From contig JAQVPJ010000005.1 of NCBI GenBank assembly GCA_028702135.1, positions 55,626-119,625 of the forward strand: DNA of 64,000 nt, read 5' to 3'. The notes under the pieces were generated by a model, which ran no database searches, was not told the origin of the DNA, and saw only the letters and a list, made by a program, of their open reading frames with translations. Source of the DNA: Eubacteriales bacterium. GTDB lineage: Bacteria; Bacillota; Clostridia; Oscillospirales; CAG-382. This document shows, piece after piece, positions 24,747 through 33,001 of the stretch. The translations under genes and the position numbers were made by a program. Positions within the stretch are counted from its first letter, which is position 1, and the number at the start of each line of letters is the position of its first letter.

Positions 24747-25403
24747 ATGAAAAAGAGCATCATATGTTTGTCATTGATATTCACTTTTCTTTTAAGCGGA
24801 TGTGATAATAAAATCAAGCTTGAGGAAAAGGGAGCGAGCTTCTATGACAAGGAAAACGATATCCTGTATGTGCCCTGTGCCGAAAGAGCAGTCAGACCTC
24901 TTCAGGTCGGCGAGGAGTACGCTACCGACGGCAAACTGACTTATTATACAATTCCCTGGCAGGAGCCCAAGGAATTCATCTGCGACAACGTCGGGGGAGT
25001 CAGTATCGTTTACCGGGCCTCAACGATTGAGGATATTACGGTGAACAACTTTAATCCGATAGCGATAAGGGTATATATGGAGGGATTGAGCTCCCGGTAC
25101 CTTACAACCTTCTATTGCGAACAGAAGTATCTTGACGAAGAAGATAAAAATCCCAACTTGCAGGACGACAGTGAGCTTGTGTATTCGATAAGGGATTCAC
25201 TGATATATGATGAGAAGGTTTCGGTTACGGCGGAGCTTACGGATAAAATGTATTATCTTCGCCTTTTGTCTGCGGATTACCCGGGGTTATATTACACGGT
25301 AGTGTATGTTACCGATGTAAATGGCGAGCAGTATCTTCTTGACAGGGGAACAAATCAATATGTCCTGGCGCGTGACGATCTTGTGGCAAGGATGGGCTTT
25401 TGA
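24747..25403 (+). CDS. small lipoprotein of unknown function
   Basis: 218 residues with a lipoprotein signal (MKKSIICLSLIFTFLLSGC, lipobox LLSGC). The mature part is mixed alpha/beta with no motif I recognise; ILYVPCAERAVRPLQVGEEYA is the most distinctive stretch. Its stop overlaps the start of rimI by one base, so it is co-translated with a ribosomal-protein acetyltransferase and probably tsaD downstream. That is odd company for an exported protein. Confidence 0.7.
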   Translation: MKKSIICLSLIFTFLLSGCDNKIKLEEKGASFYDKENDILYVPCAERAVRPLQVGEEYATDGKLTYYTIPWQEPKEFICDNVGGVSIVYRASTIEDITVNNFNPIAIRVYMEGLSSRYLTTFYCEQKYLDEEDKNPNLQDDSELVYSIRDSLIYDEKVSVTAELTDKMYYLRLLSADYPGLYYTVVYVTDVNGEQYLLDRGTNQYVLARDDLVARMGF

Positions 25404-25834
25404 TGATCGAGCTGCAAATTCTTGAACCGCGTTTTGTCGACGGTGCATATGAGGTTGAAAGGCTGTGCCTTGCGGAGGGATGGTCTAAATCCGCGATAAA
25501 CGACTTGATCTGCCGCGAGGATGCTTTATATATTGTTGCGGTGGATGGCGATAAGGTATGCGGTATTGCCGGAATGTATATCGTACTCGGGGAAGGGCAG
25601 ATTACCAATGTAGCCGTACTGCCGGAATACAGGAGGCGCGGGATTGGCAAAAGAATTTTCGGAGAACTGATAAAACGAGGATTAGCACATGGTGTGAGCG
25701 TATTCACGCTTGAGGTCGATCCCTGCAATACAGCCGCCATAAGGCTCTATGGCGGTTTCGGTTTTATAGAAGCGGGTCGGCGTAAGGGTTTGCATGACGG
25801 AACCGGCGCTGTGATAATGAACTATTCGCCCTAA
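25403..25834 (+). CDS. rimI: ribosomal protein alanine N-acetyltransferase-like GNAT
   Basis: About 143 residues of a GNAT fold. The acetyl-CoA loop is LPEYRRRGIGKRIF, then FTLEVDPCNTAAIRLYGGFGFIEAGRRKG, the RimI-like pattern (LEVRxSNxxAxxLYxxxGF). RimI acetylates the N-terminal alanine of ribosomal protein S18. It directly precedes tsaD, the common rimI-tsaD order in Firmicutes, which strengthens the call. ATG at 25403 is chosen over the TTG at 25400 because it gives the TGATG stop-start overlap. Confidence 0.85.
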   Translation: MIELQILEPRFVDGAYEVERLCLAEGWSKSAINDLICREDALYIVAVDGDKVCGIAGMYIVLGEGQITNVAVLPEYRRRGIGKRIFGELIKRGLAHGVSVFTLEVDPCNTAAIRLYGGFGFIEAGRRKGLHDGTGAVIMNYSP

Positions 25835-25881
25835 ACAATTAGTAGAGTGATTTATCTACACATAATTAAGGAGAAAAAAGC

Positions 25882-26892
25882 ATGTTGATACTGGGTATCG
25901 AATCCTCCTGCGACGAAACTGCGGCTTCGGTGGTCAGGGACGGCAGAGAGATTTTATCTAATATTGTAGCCTCGCAGGCGGATATGCACGCGCTTTACGG
26001 AGGTGTGGTGCCCGAAATTGCGTCACGCGCACACACGGAAGCAATATACGGAGTTGTAGAGAATGCTCTGAGCGAAGCATCGTTATCACTTACGGATATC
26101 GATGCGATCGCGGTGACATACGCACCCGGCCTGATAGGAGCGCTGTTGACGGGATTGTCCTTTGCAAAGGGGTTGTCCTATTCTTCGGAAATACCGTTGA
26201 CGCCGGTACATCATATAAGAGGGCACGTCGCCGCTAACTATCTCGCTTTTCCCGAACTCAAGCCGCCGTTTATTGCGCTTGTAGTTTCGGGAGGACATAC
26301 CTCGTTATTAAAAGTTTGCGACTATACGGATTATGTTTTGGTTGGTCAGACGCGCGACGATGCCGCAGGAGAGGCATTTGATAAAGCGGCAAGGGTACTC
26401 GGGCTACCGTATCCCGGTGGTGCAGCGATGGACAAGCTCGCTTCCAAGGGTAATAAAAAGGCGGTAAGGTTTACCGTAAGCAATGTTGACGGAGCCGAAT
26501 ACGATTTTTCTTTTTCGGGTTTAAAAACCTCGGTAATAAATTATGTCCATACGGAAACATCGAGAGGAAGGGAGCTTGATGACGCTTTTATTGCCGATAC
26601 CGCCGCATCCTATACCGATGCACTTGTAAGGACTATAACTTCCCGTCTTGAGCTGTTATTGCAGCGGGATTCCTCTATGCCGATTGTGCTTGCCGGAGGA
26701 GTCGCGGCTAATTCACATCTGAGAAATGCAGTAGATGTGCTTTCGCAGAGTTACGGTGTGGGCTGTTATATGCCTCCGCTCACCTTATGCGGCGACAATG
26801 CGGCAATGATCGCAGCACAGGGTTTTTATGAGTGCCAAAAGGGTGTTTATGCACCGCTCAGGCAAAACGCATATGCGACAAAAAGCGTATAG
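25882..26892 (+). CDS. tsaD: tRNA N6-adenosine threonylcarbamoyltransferase
   Basis: 336 residues, full length. TsaD transfers the threonylcarbamoyl group to A37 of ANN-decoding tRNAs. Motifs: GIESSCDETAASVV, VPEIASRAH, the metal-binding HHIRGH (VHHIRGHVAANY), VSGGHTSLL, GEAFDKAARVLGLPYPGG and GGVAANSHLR. AAGGAG lies in front of the ATG. It acts with TsaB, TsaC and TsaE, none of which is in the window. The gene is essential in most bacteria. Confidence 0.96.
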   Translation: MLILGIESSCDETAASVVRDGREILSNIVASQADMHALYGGVVPEIASRAHTEAIYGVVENALSEASLSLTDIDAIAVTYAPGLIGALLTGLSFAKGLSYSSEIPLTPVHHIRGHVAANYLAFPELKPPFIALVVSGGHTSLLKVCDYTDYVLVGQTRDDAAGEAFDKAARVLGLPYPGGAAMDKLASKGNKKAVRFTVSNVDGAEYDFSFSGLKTSVINYVHTETSRGRELDDAFIADTAASYTDALVRTITSRLELLLQRDSSMPIVLAGGVAANSHLRNAVDVLSQSYGVGCYMPPLTLCGDNAAMIAAQGFYECQKGVYAPLRQNAYATKSV

Positions 26893-26942
26893 CTTTTATC
26901 AGCTTGTAACAGATATTGCGAATAATCAATAATACATAATGT

Positions 26943-27059
26943 TTATGCACAAAATGTGGAAAAGTATGTGGATAACAGGTGGTTTTGTATAAAAAGTATC
27001 AGAAAATAATCGTTTTAACCCGCAATATCGGTGGATAACCATGTGGAAAGTGTGGAAGC
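26943..27059. other. cluster of DnaA-box-like sites in an intergenic region
   Basis: In the 299-base gap after tsaD: TTATGCACA (26943), TGTGGAAAA (26955), TGTGGATAA (26967, perfect reverse of TTATCCACA), GGTGGATAA (27030), TGTGGAAAG (27042) and TGTGGAAGC (27051). The first is forward, the rest reverse. Two match TTATNCACA exactly; the others differ by one or two bases. No gene is apparent in the gap. Neighbours are not dnaA/dnaN, so a DnaA-binding or titration cluster is more likely than oriC. Confidence 0.5.
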
Positions 27060-27128
27060 CATAATATCGAACAAGTGAAAAACGGCTATATTATGTAAAC
27101 GAAACCACGATAAAATCACCATATAATG

Positions 27129-27159
27129 ACAAACAAACCGGCAAATATTGCCGGTTTGT
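27129..27159 (-). terminator. terminator, probably bidirectional
   Basis: CAAACCGGCAA/TTGCCGGTTTG hairpin; the minus-strand reading continues TTTGTC. It ends the DUF6062-like gene. Confidence 0.6.
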
Positions 27160-27191
27160 GCCAAAATATGAAATGGCGATTTTATATGAAA

Positions 27192-27887
27192 TCAGTCGAT
27201 ATCCGACGGACCGCCGAGAAATTTAATCGCACGTTCCACTGCGTCTTTTGAATTATTCCACGGCTCTTTTTCATATCGGTAATCGAATTTTTTACAGAAC
27301 CAGGAAACATCCTCGGATAATTGGGAAATATAACCCGATATTATCTTATCCGTGTCCTTTACAAATAGCTCATATTGCTTTTTACCCATAGAATTATTAG
27401 CAGTTCTCAGGAGCCTTTTATAATGTGGAAGACAAATAACTTTTTTTGAATTGAACATTTTTAAGAATTCGGGTTCTTTTTCATACAGATATACTGCCGT
27501 TGAGACCATTTTTGAGAACTTTTCGTCTATCTGCTCACATATATAGCAGCTATGTTCAAGCTTTTCAATGCGTTCTGCAGGTTTTGAGCCTATATCCTTT
27601 GATAAAAAGCCGCCTGTTTTCAACTCTTTTGCAAGCTCGGCAATATGGCTTTCCAGCATAAGAGCAAGGCTTAGACGGTTCTTGTAGGCGAACATTTTCT
27701 CATAATGATTGACGCAGAAGCCTTTTTTGTTGGTCATTATTCTTATATCCGGCTCCATCATTGCTGCGCCTAAAATCGCATCAAGCTCGATTTTCTCGAG
27801 TTTTTTATACAAAAAGCAAAACGGGCATTCATCGCCGCTCTGTTCAAATGCTTCGTTTACCGGTATGGTATATATCTTCTCCTGCAT
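27192..27887 (-). CDS. DUF6062-like protein with Cys/His pairs
   Basis: 231 residues, soluble, mostly helical. It carries regularly spaced Cys and His pairs: CPFCFLYKKLE (residue ~20), FCVNHYEKMF (~58), CYICEQIDEKF (~115) and CLPHYKRLL (~150). CxxC followed by CxxH, twice, suggests a duplicated metal-binding unit. I associate this pattern with the DUF6062 family of Firmicutes, whose function is unknown. It is a single-gene unit, divergent from ogg, with AGGAGAAGATATT before the ATG. Confidence 0.7.
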   Translation of the reverse strand: MQEKIYTIPVNEAFEQSGDECPFCFLYKKLEKIELDAILGAAMMEPDIRIMTNKKGFCVNHYEKMFAYKNRLSLALMLESHIAELAKELKTGGFLSKDIGSKPAERIEKLEHSCYICEQIDEKFSKMVSTAVYLYEKEPEFLKMFNSKKVICLPHYKRLLRTANNSMGKKQYELFVKDTDKIISGYISQLSEDVSWFCKKFDYRYEKEPWNNSKDAVERAIKFLGGPSDID

Positions 27888-27970
27888 AATATCTTCTCCT
27901 TTATATGATATGAAAATTATACAGCAAAAAAGCCTAATTTACAAGCATAAACCAAAAGACTGGATAAATT

Positions 27971-28810
27971 ATGAAAATAATAACGGAAAATAACAACATA
28001 ATAATCAGCTCATGCAGCAATTTCGACCTGAGTCAGACTTTTGAATGCGGTCAATGTTTCCGCTTTGAAAAAATCGAAGACGGTCTTTACAGCGGAGTTG
28101 CAAACGGCAGACTGATTAAAATAAAGCAGGACGGAGATACCGTAACTCTGTATGATGTCAACGAGCAGGAGTTCGACGAAAAATGGAGGAGCTTTTTTGA
28201 CCTCGACAGGGATTACGGAGCCATAATAAAGGAGCTGTCCTTTGACAGCATAATAAAAGCCGCTATAAAAGCGGCAGGTGGTATTCGCATTTTAAAACAA
28301 GACGGCTGGGAGGTTCTCTGCTCGTTTATAATATCCCAAAACAATAATATCCCGAGAATAAAAAAAATAATCGCTTCTCTTTGTATGCTCCTCGGGGAGG
28401 AGATATCCGATGGAGTATATACTTTTCCCAGTGCGGAGAGGGTTGTAAAAGCGGGGGTTGAGGGTATCGCTCCGATAAGAAGCGGTTTCCGCGCAAAATA
28501 CATAATAGACGCGGCGCAAAAAGTTTTCAGCGGGGAGATTAACCTCGAAACGCTTGCGGAACTTGAATACAGTCTGGCAAAAAAGGAATTGATGAAAATC
28601 AAGGGAGTGGGCGAAAAGGTAGCAGACTGCACTTTGCTGTTCGGCTTTGGATTTTGCGAAGCGTTCCCGCGTGATGTATGGGTAAAGAGGGTGATAGAAA
28701 AATACTACGAAGACGGATTCACCCCCGGATATTTTGGTAAAAACGCGGGAATCGCACAGCAATACCTGTTTTATTACGAGCGCAGTATCGGCAAAAATAC
28801 CAAGGCTTAA
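27971..28810 (+). CDS. ogg: 8-oxoguanine DNA glycosylase/AP lyase
   Basis: 279 residues of the OGG1-type HhH-GPD superfamily. The N-terminal OGG_N-like domain (LSQTFECGQCFRFEKIEDG) is followed by IISQNNNIPRIKKII and the helix-hairpin-helix MKIKGVGEKVADCTLLFGF. The Lys in GVGEKVADC matches the Schiff-base lysine of human OGG1 (GTKVADC), and the Asp in FPRDVWVKR is the catalytic aspartate. It excises 8-oxoG paired with C and nicks the abasic site. It converges with a small minus-strand ORF, whose stop codon overlaps the ogg stop. Confidence 0.9.
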   Translation: MKIITENNNIIISSCSNFDLSQTFECGQCFRFEKIEDGLYSGVANGRLIKIKQDGDTVTLYDVNEQEFDEKWRSFFDLDRDYGAIIKELSFDSIIKAAIKAAGGIRILKQDGWEVLCSFIISQNNNIPRIKKIIASLCMLLGEEISDGVYTFPSAERVVKAGVEGIAPIRSGFRAKYIIDAAQKVFSGEINLETLAELEYSLAKKELMKIKGVGEKVADCTLLFGFGFCEAFPRDVWVKRVIEKYYEDGFTPGYFGKNAGIAQQYLFYYERSIGKNTKA

Positions 28811-28899
28811 TTGCCTGCAAGATATGAATACAGCAGCATGATAACCGTCATTATTACCGCAGGTGTAATCACATAGAGAAGCTTTTTAAGACGGTTCAT
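28807..28899 (-). CDS. putative 30-residue membrane peptide
   Basis: MNRLKKLLYVITPAVIMTVIMLLYSYLAGN: a basic N-terminus, then one hydrophobic helix. A GGGGGA stretch lies about 9 bases before the ATG. The track's 60-residue version has no ribosome site for its first Met. Small single-helix proteins like this are often missed; the length alone makes chance possible. Confidence 0.35.
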   Translation of the reverse strand: MNRLKKLLYVITPAVIMTVIMLLYSYLAGN

Positions 28900-29002
28900 A
28901 AACAGTTTTCCCCCATACAATTTATTTGGCTTTACATGGTTATTATTACCTGTTTTTACCCGAAAAATACAAAATATTGATTTTTCCATCGCCGGAATAG
29001 AA

Positions 29003-29107
29003 GTAGCTTATTCCGTCGCCGGAATAGAGAAAAACCGCCAAAAACATAGTGTAGACGTACAAGCGAAACACTATATTACAAAGCGGTTTTTTTGTAGCTT
29101 ATTCCGT
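29003..29107. repeat. 14-bp direct repeats flanking a hairpin
   Basis: GTAGCTTATTCCGT occurs at 29003-29016 and again at 29094-29107, 91 bases apart, flanking the hairpin at 29028-29093. CGCCGGAATAGA also occurs twice (about 28989 and 29018). This may be a small inserted unit with target-like direct repeats, or a duplication. Confidence 0.5.
29028..29093 (-). terminator. large bidirectional terminator-like hairpin
   Basis: AAAACCGC (29031-) pairs with GCGGTTTT, with an inner ATAGTG/CACTAT pair. T-runs lie on both sides (TTTTTCTC on minus, TTTTTTT on plus). It would end transcripts from the minus-strand small gene or structured region upstream. Confidence 0.6.
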
Positions 29108-29265
29108 GGAATCCTATTCCGAAAGAAGGCACTTCCATGGAAGGCGCTTCAGTGTTGCCGTACCTGCGTTACTGATTCGCAGACACTTTTGTTGGGGAAA
29201 TACCCGTTTGTTTCTCAGTGCTTAAGGTAAGGCGGCCTACAAAGCCGCAGGCAGGCTTCAAAACA
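29108..29265 (-). ncRNA. candidate structured RNA
   Basis: A protein-free stretch rich in short inverted repeats: GAAGGCACTTCCATGGAAGGCGCTTC, CTGCG/CGCAG, GGG/CCC, GCGGC/GCCGC and CACT/AGTG. On the minus strand TATAAT (29267-29273) lies just before it and the terminator hairpin at 29028-29093 lies just after it, which would give a transcript of roughly 230 bases. Parts resemble the cobalamin-riboswitch core (CACTG, then CGAATCAG, then GCAGGT), but the other conserved segments and a B12 gene are missing, so I do not name it. Confidence 0.35.
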
Positions 29266-29335
29266 GTGCATTATATTTTTGTACCGTGTATAAAAGCGGA
29301 TGCCCGTTTTCTTAGCTATGTTGTTAATTCACCGC

Positions 29336-29428
29336 TTAGCAGCAGCAGCAAATTATGATAATAGCAATGAGAATGATGATCCAGCAACAACTGTTATTGT
29401 TTCCAAACATAGAATCGAAGCAACCCAT
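29336..29428 (-). CDS. 30-residue Cys-rich membrane peptide
   Basis: Not in the ORF track. The ATG at 29428 has GGGAGG 7 bases upstream. It encodes MGCFDSMFGNNNSC, then CWIIILIAIIIICCCC and a stop. A polar Asn-rich head with Cys is joined to an Ile-rich helix that ends in four consecutive Cys at the membrane edge. Such tiny Cys-tailed membrane proteins occur in sporulating Firmicutes (reminiscent of YjcZ-type small sporulation proteins), but I know no family with this exact tail. The good ribosome site and the non-random composition make a real gene likely. Confidence 0.55.
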   Translation of the reverse strand: MGCFDSMFGNNNSCCWIIILIAIIIICCCC

Positions 29429-29540
29429 TACATATCCTCCCTTCAATAGCTATAATATGAGGGAAAACCGTAATGGGTGCAAATGTCAAATTATATTTTT
29501 TAATGTAAAATATCCCGTAAAAATACACGGACCAAATCTG

Positions 29541-30743
29541 TTAAATCTCTACGATCTCCCTTGCGCCGCCTGTGATGCAGCGGCCTCCGTTTGCAGTCAC
29601 GACATAAGTATCCTCAACGCCCACCACGCCGAATCCGGCAATACCCTTCTTCGGTTCCAGAGCGATAACCATATTCGCTTCAAGAGGGCTGTCAAAACCT
29701 TCGGCGATAACGGGGTATTCGTCTACCTGAAGCCCGATTCCGTGACCGAAAAACCTGACTTTTCTGTCTTTGTAACCGCCGAGGTTTTCCTTTTCTGATT
29801 CATCCAGTTCCTGCATGACTGTGCGGTATATTTCAGAAGGTATTGCGCCTGTTATCAACCGTGAAGCAAGTGTGTTTTGAAGTTCCATACATAAGTTATG
29901 TGCCTTAACCGCCTCCTGCGGAGGTTTTCCGCCATAAACAAAGACCTGGGTTTTGTCGCTGTGATATCCGAGTATACCGAATGCTGCGTCGACGAATACC
30001 GAGTCACCCTTTTTTAGTTTTCTATTATAGCTGCCGATAATAGGTACGGCGGCGTTCATACCGCGGGAACCCCCGGGACCGTCAAAGCTTGTAGGATAAA
30101 GGGAGTTCTCGCCGAATGCGACCTGTCCTATCCCCATCTCCGTCTGGAACATTGAAAACCGGGTAAGACCTTGATGCCCCCGCTTCATCAGCTCTGAATA
30201 CAGTTCGCCGACGAACTCTGCCTCGCTTATTCCCTCAAATAACAGAGTCGGCACCACGTTCAAAAGAAAATCGTCGTGACGCCTGCCCGCCTCCTCTAAA
30301 ACAGAGATTTCATAATCGGATTTTACAGCTCTTACCGAAAAAACTGTTTTATCGACAGAATCGATACGGTCAAACCGGAAATGCTTCTTAAGCCTTCCAA
30401 GAAGCGAAAGCGTCATAACCTCAGACTCGACATAGGTATTGCCACGGTATTCACCTATTACAGCCGCAGCATCACGGTAGCTGTCCATTTGCCTGATAAC
30501 ACCGTCAGAAGCTAAAGGTGATTCATCGATCGCTCTTTCGTAGCTTCTTTTAACAAAACAGCTTACATTCCCGTTTTTTTCAATAAAAAGTATTCCATCC
30601 TGCATTGTTCCCAAAAAGTAATATTGGTTTACCCTGCTTACAATAATCACCGTGTCCCAGTCGGGATGATATTCGTTCATCGCCGTTATGATTTTATCTA
30701 TTCTTGTCCGGGTTTCCTGTTTGGAGAGTATTACTGATTCCAA
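29541..30743 (-). CDS. M24 family metallopeptidase (Xaa-Pro aminopeptidase-like)
   Basis: 400 residues. An N-terminal creatinase-like domain (~1-150) is followed by the pita-bread catalytic domain. The metal ligands are visible: VDAAFGILGYHSDKTQVFV (two Asp), FGHGIGLQVDEYP (His), ALEPKKGI and GVVGVEDTYVV (two Glu). The family removes N-terminal residues preceding proline; some members are prolidases. It lies downstream of proBA but beyond a terminator, so it is probably a separate unit. GGAAGTTAATTTGG precedes the ATG. It is likely a cytosolic peptide-recycling enzyme. Confidence 0.9.
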   Translation of the reverse strand: MESVILSKQETRTRIDKIITAMNEYHPDWDTVIIVSRVNQYYFLGTMQDGILFIEKNGNVSCFVKRSYERAIDESPLASDGVIRQMDSYRDAAAVIGEYRGNTYVESEVMTLSLLGRLKKHFRFDRIDSVDKTVFSVRAVKSDYEISVLEEAGRRHDDFLLNVVPTLLFEGISEAEFVGELYSELMKRGHQGLTRFSMFQTEMGIGQVAFGENSLYPTSFDGPGGSRGMNAAVPIIGSYNRKLKKGDSVFVDAAFGILGYHSDKTQVFVYGGKPPQEAVKAHNLCMELQNTLASRLITGAIPSEIYRTVMQELDESEKENLGGYKDRKVRFFGHGIGLQVDEYPVIAEGFDSPLEANMVIALEPKKGIAGFGVVGVEDTYVVTANGGRCITGGAREIVEI

Positions 30744-30784
30744 ATTAACTTCCTTTCTCGTAAAAAACGAAACGCACTCCTTAT

Positions 30785-30821
30785 TGAAGAAACCTCACCG
30801 CAAAAAAGAATAGCGGTGAGG
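30785..30821 (-). terminator. terminator of proBA
   Basis: Minus strand CCTCACCGC/GCGGTGAGG hairpin followed by TTTCTTC, downstream of proA. Confidence 0.75.
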
Positions 30822-30858
30822 ATAATATCGACTGTTTTTTTTACGACCGCGCTGCATT

Positions 30859-32088
30859 TTACCGAATCTGACCGTTGCCGATAACCTTATACTTAACGGT
30901 CGTAAGCTCGTCAAGCCCCATCGGTCCTCTGGCGTGTATTTTCTGCGTGGAAATGCCGATCTCGGCGCCGAAGCCGAATTCCTCGCCATCGGTAAAGCGT
31001 GTAGAAGCGTTTACATAAACGGCGGCGGCATCGACATTGATCATGAAATATTCCGCGGCGGCGGTGTTCTGTGTAATAATTGCATCGGAATGCTTTGTGT
31101 TATGCTCGTTTATATGCGCGACGGCCTCCCTGACATCTCCGACAACCTTTACGGAAAGTATGTAATCGTTATACTCGGTGTAAAAATCCTCATCAGTCGC
31201 AGCTGTAATTCCCGGCAGAATAGCCAACGCTTCCGAACAGCCCCGCAGCTCTACCTTGGGCAAATGCTCCTTAATAAGAGGCAGCAGTGTTTTCGCAATA
31301 GAGCGGTTTATCAGCAGGCTCTCTGCGGCGTTACATACCGACGGGCGGGAGGTTTTTGCGTTTTCGATTATATTGAGCGCCATTTTCATATCCGCACTCT
31401 CGTCTATGTAAATATGGCAGTTGCCCGCTCCTGTGGCGATTACGGGTACCGTAGAATTCTTTACAACCGCTTGTATCAGCGATTTTCCACCTCTCGGGAT
31501 AAGTAAATCGATATAGTCGTTCATCTTCATAAGCTCAGTCGCCGTCTCACGCGAGGTATCCTCCACTATTTGGATACAATCGGCTGAGAGCCCTACTTTT
31601 TCTATCGCTCCGCGAAGTACGTTCGCAAGTGCTATATTGGATTTAATGGCCTCGCTTCCCCCGCGTAAAACAACGGCGTTGCCGGATTTTATGCATAGAG
31701 CAGCGGCGTCGCAGGTTACATTAGGACGGGATTCGTAAATAATCGCCAAAAGTCCGAGCGGGACCTGTACTTTCTGTATCGTAAGACCGTTGGGACGTGT
31801 CCAAACGCTGCCCTTACCGAGCGGATCGGGAAGTGCATAAACCTTCATAAGCGAGGCACAGATGCCGTCGACACGCTCTTTTGTCAGCATTAATCTATCG
31901 ATCAACGATTCGGACAACCCCTTATGGCGTGCAGCTTCTATATCGCGTTCATTCTCCGATAAGATATATTCTGCTTCTCTTTTAAGCGCTCCGGCCATCA
32001 ACTCCAATGCGTTGTTGCGCACCTGTCCGCTTGCGGAGGAAAGAGCCGCCTGCGCTTGTTTGGCTTTTATGCATTTATCCTTTAACAT
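30859..32088 (-). CDS. proA: glutamate-5-semialdehyde dehydrogenase
   Basis: 409 residues, full length. It reduces gamma-glutamyl phosphate to glutamate-5-semialdehyde with NADPH, the second step of proline synthesis. An aldehyde dehydrogenase fold is shown by YESRPNVTCDAAALCIKSGNAVVLRGGSEA, LIPRGGKSL and the catalytic Cys in SRPSVCNAAESLL, with FGFGAEIGISTQKIHARGPMG near the end. It follows proB by 23 bases and shares its transcript. Confidence 0.96.
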   Translation of the reverse strand: MLKDKCIKAKQAQAALSSASGQVRNNALELMAGALKREAEYILSENERDIEAARHKGLSESLIDRLMLTKERVDGICASLMKVYALPDPLGKGSVWTRPNGLTIQKVQVPLGLLAIIYESRPNVTCDAAALCIKSGNAVVLRGGSEAIKSNIALANVLRGAIEKVGLSADCIQIVEDTSRETATELMKMNDYIDLLIPRGGKSLIQAVVKNSTVPVIATGAGNCHIYIDESADMKMALNIIENAKTSRPSVCNAAESLLINRSIAKTLLPLIKEHLPKVELRGCSEALAILPGITAATDEDFYTEYNDYILSVKVVGDVREAVAHINEHNTKHSDAIITQNTAAAEYFMINVDAAAVYVNASTRFTDGEEFGFGAEIGISTQKIHARGPMGLDELTTVKYKVIGNGQIR

Positions 32089-32111
32089 ATCGGCACCGTT
32101 CCTGTCTTAAG

Positions 32112-32909
32112 TTATTTTCTATTTGCGGCGAAATAAGTTCCTTTGAATTCACCCTCAAATATATCATAAAGAATCTTGGGGTGATATCCGTTTATAATAA
32201 GCATGGGAATCCCGTAATCGCTGACGGTTTTCGCCGCTTCTAACTTTACGATCATGCCGCCCGTTCCGCGTGCGGTACCCGCGCCGCCGGCATATGCTTC
32301 TATGGTGTCGTCGATGGTATCCACTTTTTCAATAAACCCTGCATTGGGATTTTCTCTGGGATTTTCTGTATACAGACCGTCTACATCGGACATATTTATC
32401 AACAGGTCGGAATCTGTCAGAACAGCTACGATCGCAGATAGGGTGTCGTTGCTTCCAATGCTTATCTGCTCGCTGGAAACGGTATCGTTTTCGTTTACGA
32501 TGGGGATACAGTCCATATTTAAAAGTAGATTAAAGGTGTTTTTCGCATTGCTGCACCTAAGCTCGTTATCGATTACATCCTTTGTCAGCAGAATCTGCGC
32601 AACCTTATGACCGTAATCGGAAAAAAGCTTATCGTACATATCTATAAGAACGCACTGCCCCACGGCTGCCGCTGCTTGTTTTTGCTCGACACTGAGCTTA
32701 TCGCGTGAGGGGAATCCGACTTTGGCAAGACCGCAGCTTATCGCTCCCGATGAAACCAATATAACCTGCTTGCCCCTGTTTTTAAGGTCGGCAATGGCTT
32801 TTACAAGCTCCTCAATGCGCCGTATATTTATTAGTCCGGTATCATAGGTCAGGGTTGAGGTTCCCACCTTTATCACAATTCTTTTTGTATTATCCGTGTT
32901 CAGCTTCAT
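32112..32909 (-). CDS. proB: glutamate 5-kinase, short form without PUA domain
   Basis: 265 residues. It phosphorylates glutamate to gamma-glutamyl phosphate. The amino-acid-kinase fold is shown by VIKVGTSTLTYDTG, VSSGAISCGL, PIVNENDTV, SNDTLSA and the late GTGGMIVKLEAAKT. The C-terminal PUA domain of the ~365-residue E. coli and B. subtilis enzymes is absent; single-domain ProB proteins are known in other bacteria and may differ in proline feedback. It is the first gene of proBA. Confidence 0.95.
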   Translation of the reverse strand: MKLNTDNTKRIVIKVGTSTLTYDTGLINIRRIEELVKAIADLKNRGKQVILVSSGAISCGLAKVGFPSRDKLSVEQKQAAAAVGQCVLIDMYDKLFSDYGHKVAQILLTKDVIDNELRCSNAKNTFNLLLNMDCIPIVNENDTVSSEQISIGSNDTLSAIVAVLTDSDLLINMSDVDGLYTENPRENPNAGFIEKVDTIDDTIEAYAGGAGTARGTGGMIVKLEAAKTVSDYGIPMLIINGYHPKILYDIFEGEFKGTYFAANRK

Positions 32910-33001
32910 GTCGTTATAATCCCTTTACAATATAGATATTATCTATTATAATAGCTAATGGTAATATTTGCAAGATAAATTTTCAGCGGAGTATGAAAAT
33001 A

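Noticed and set aside
26893-27191. Chromosomal origin oriC
   Set aside because: DnaA-like boxes are present, but dnaA, dnaN, gyrB or rpmH are not adjacent and no clear AT-rich unwinding region with repeats was seen.
29108-29265. Cobalamin riboswitch
   Set aside because: Only fragments of the conserved core are similar; the GGTGAAA-type segment and a B12-related target gene are missing.
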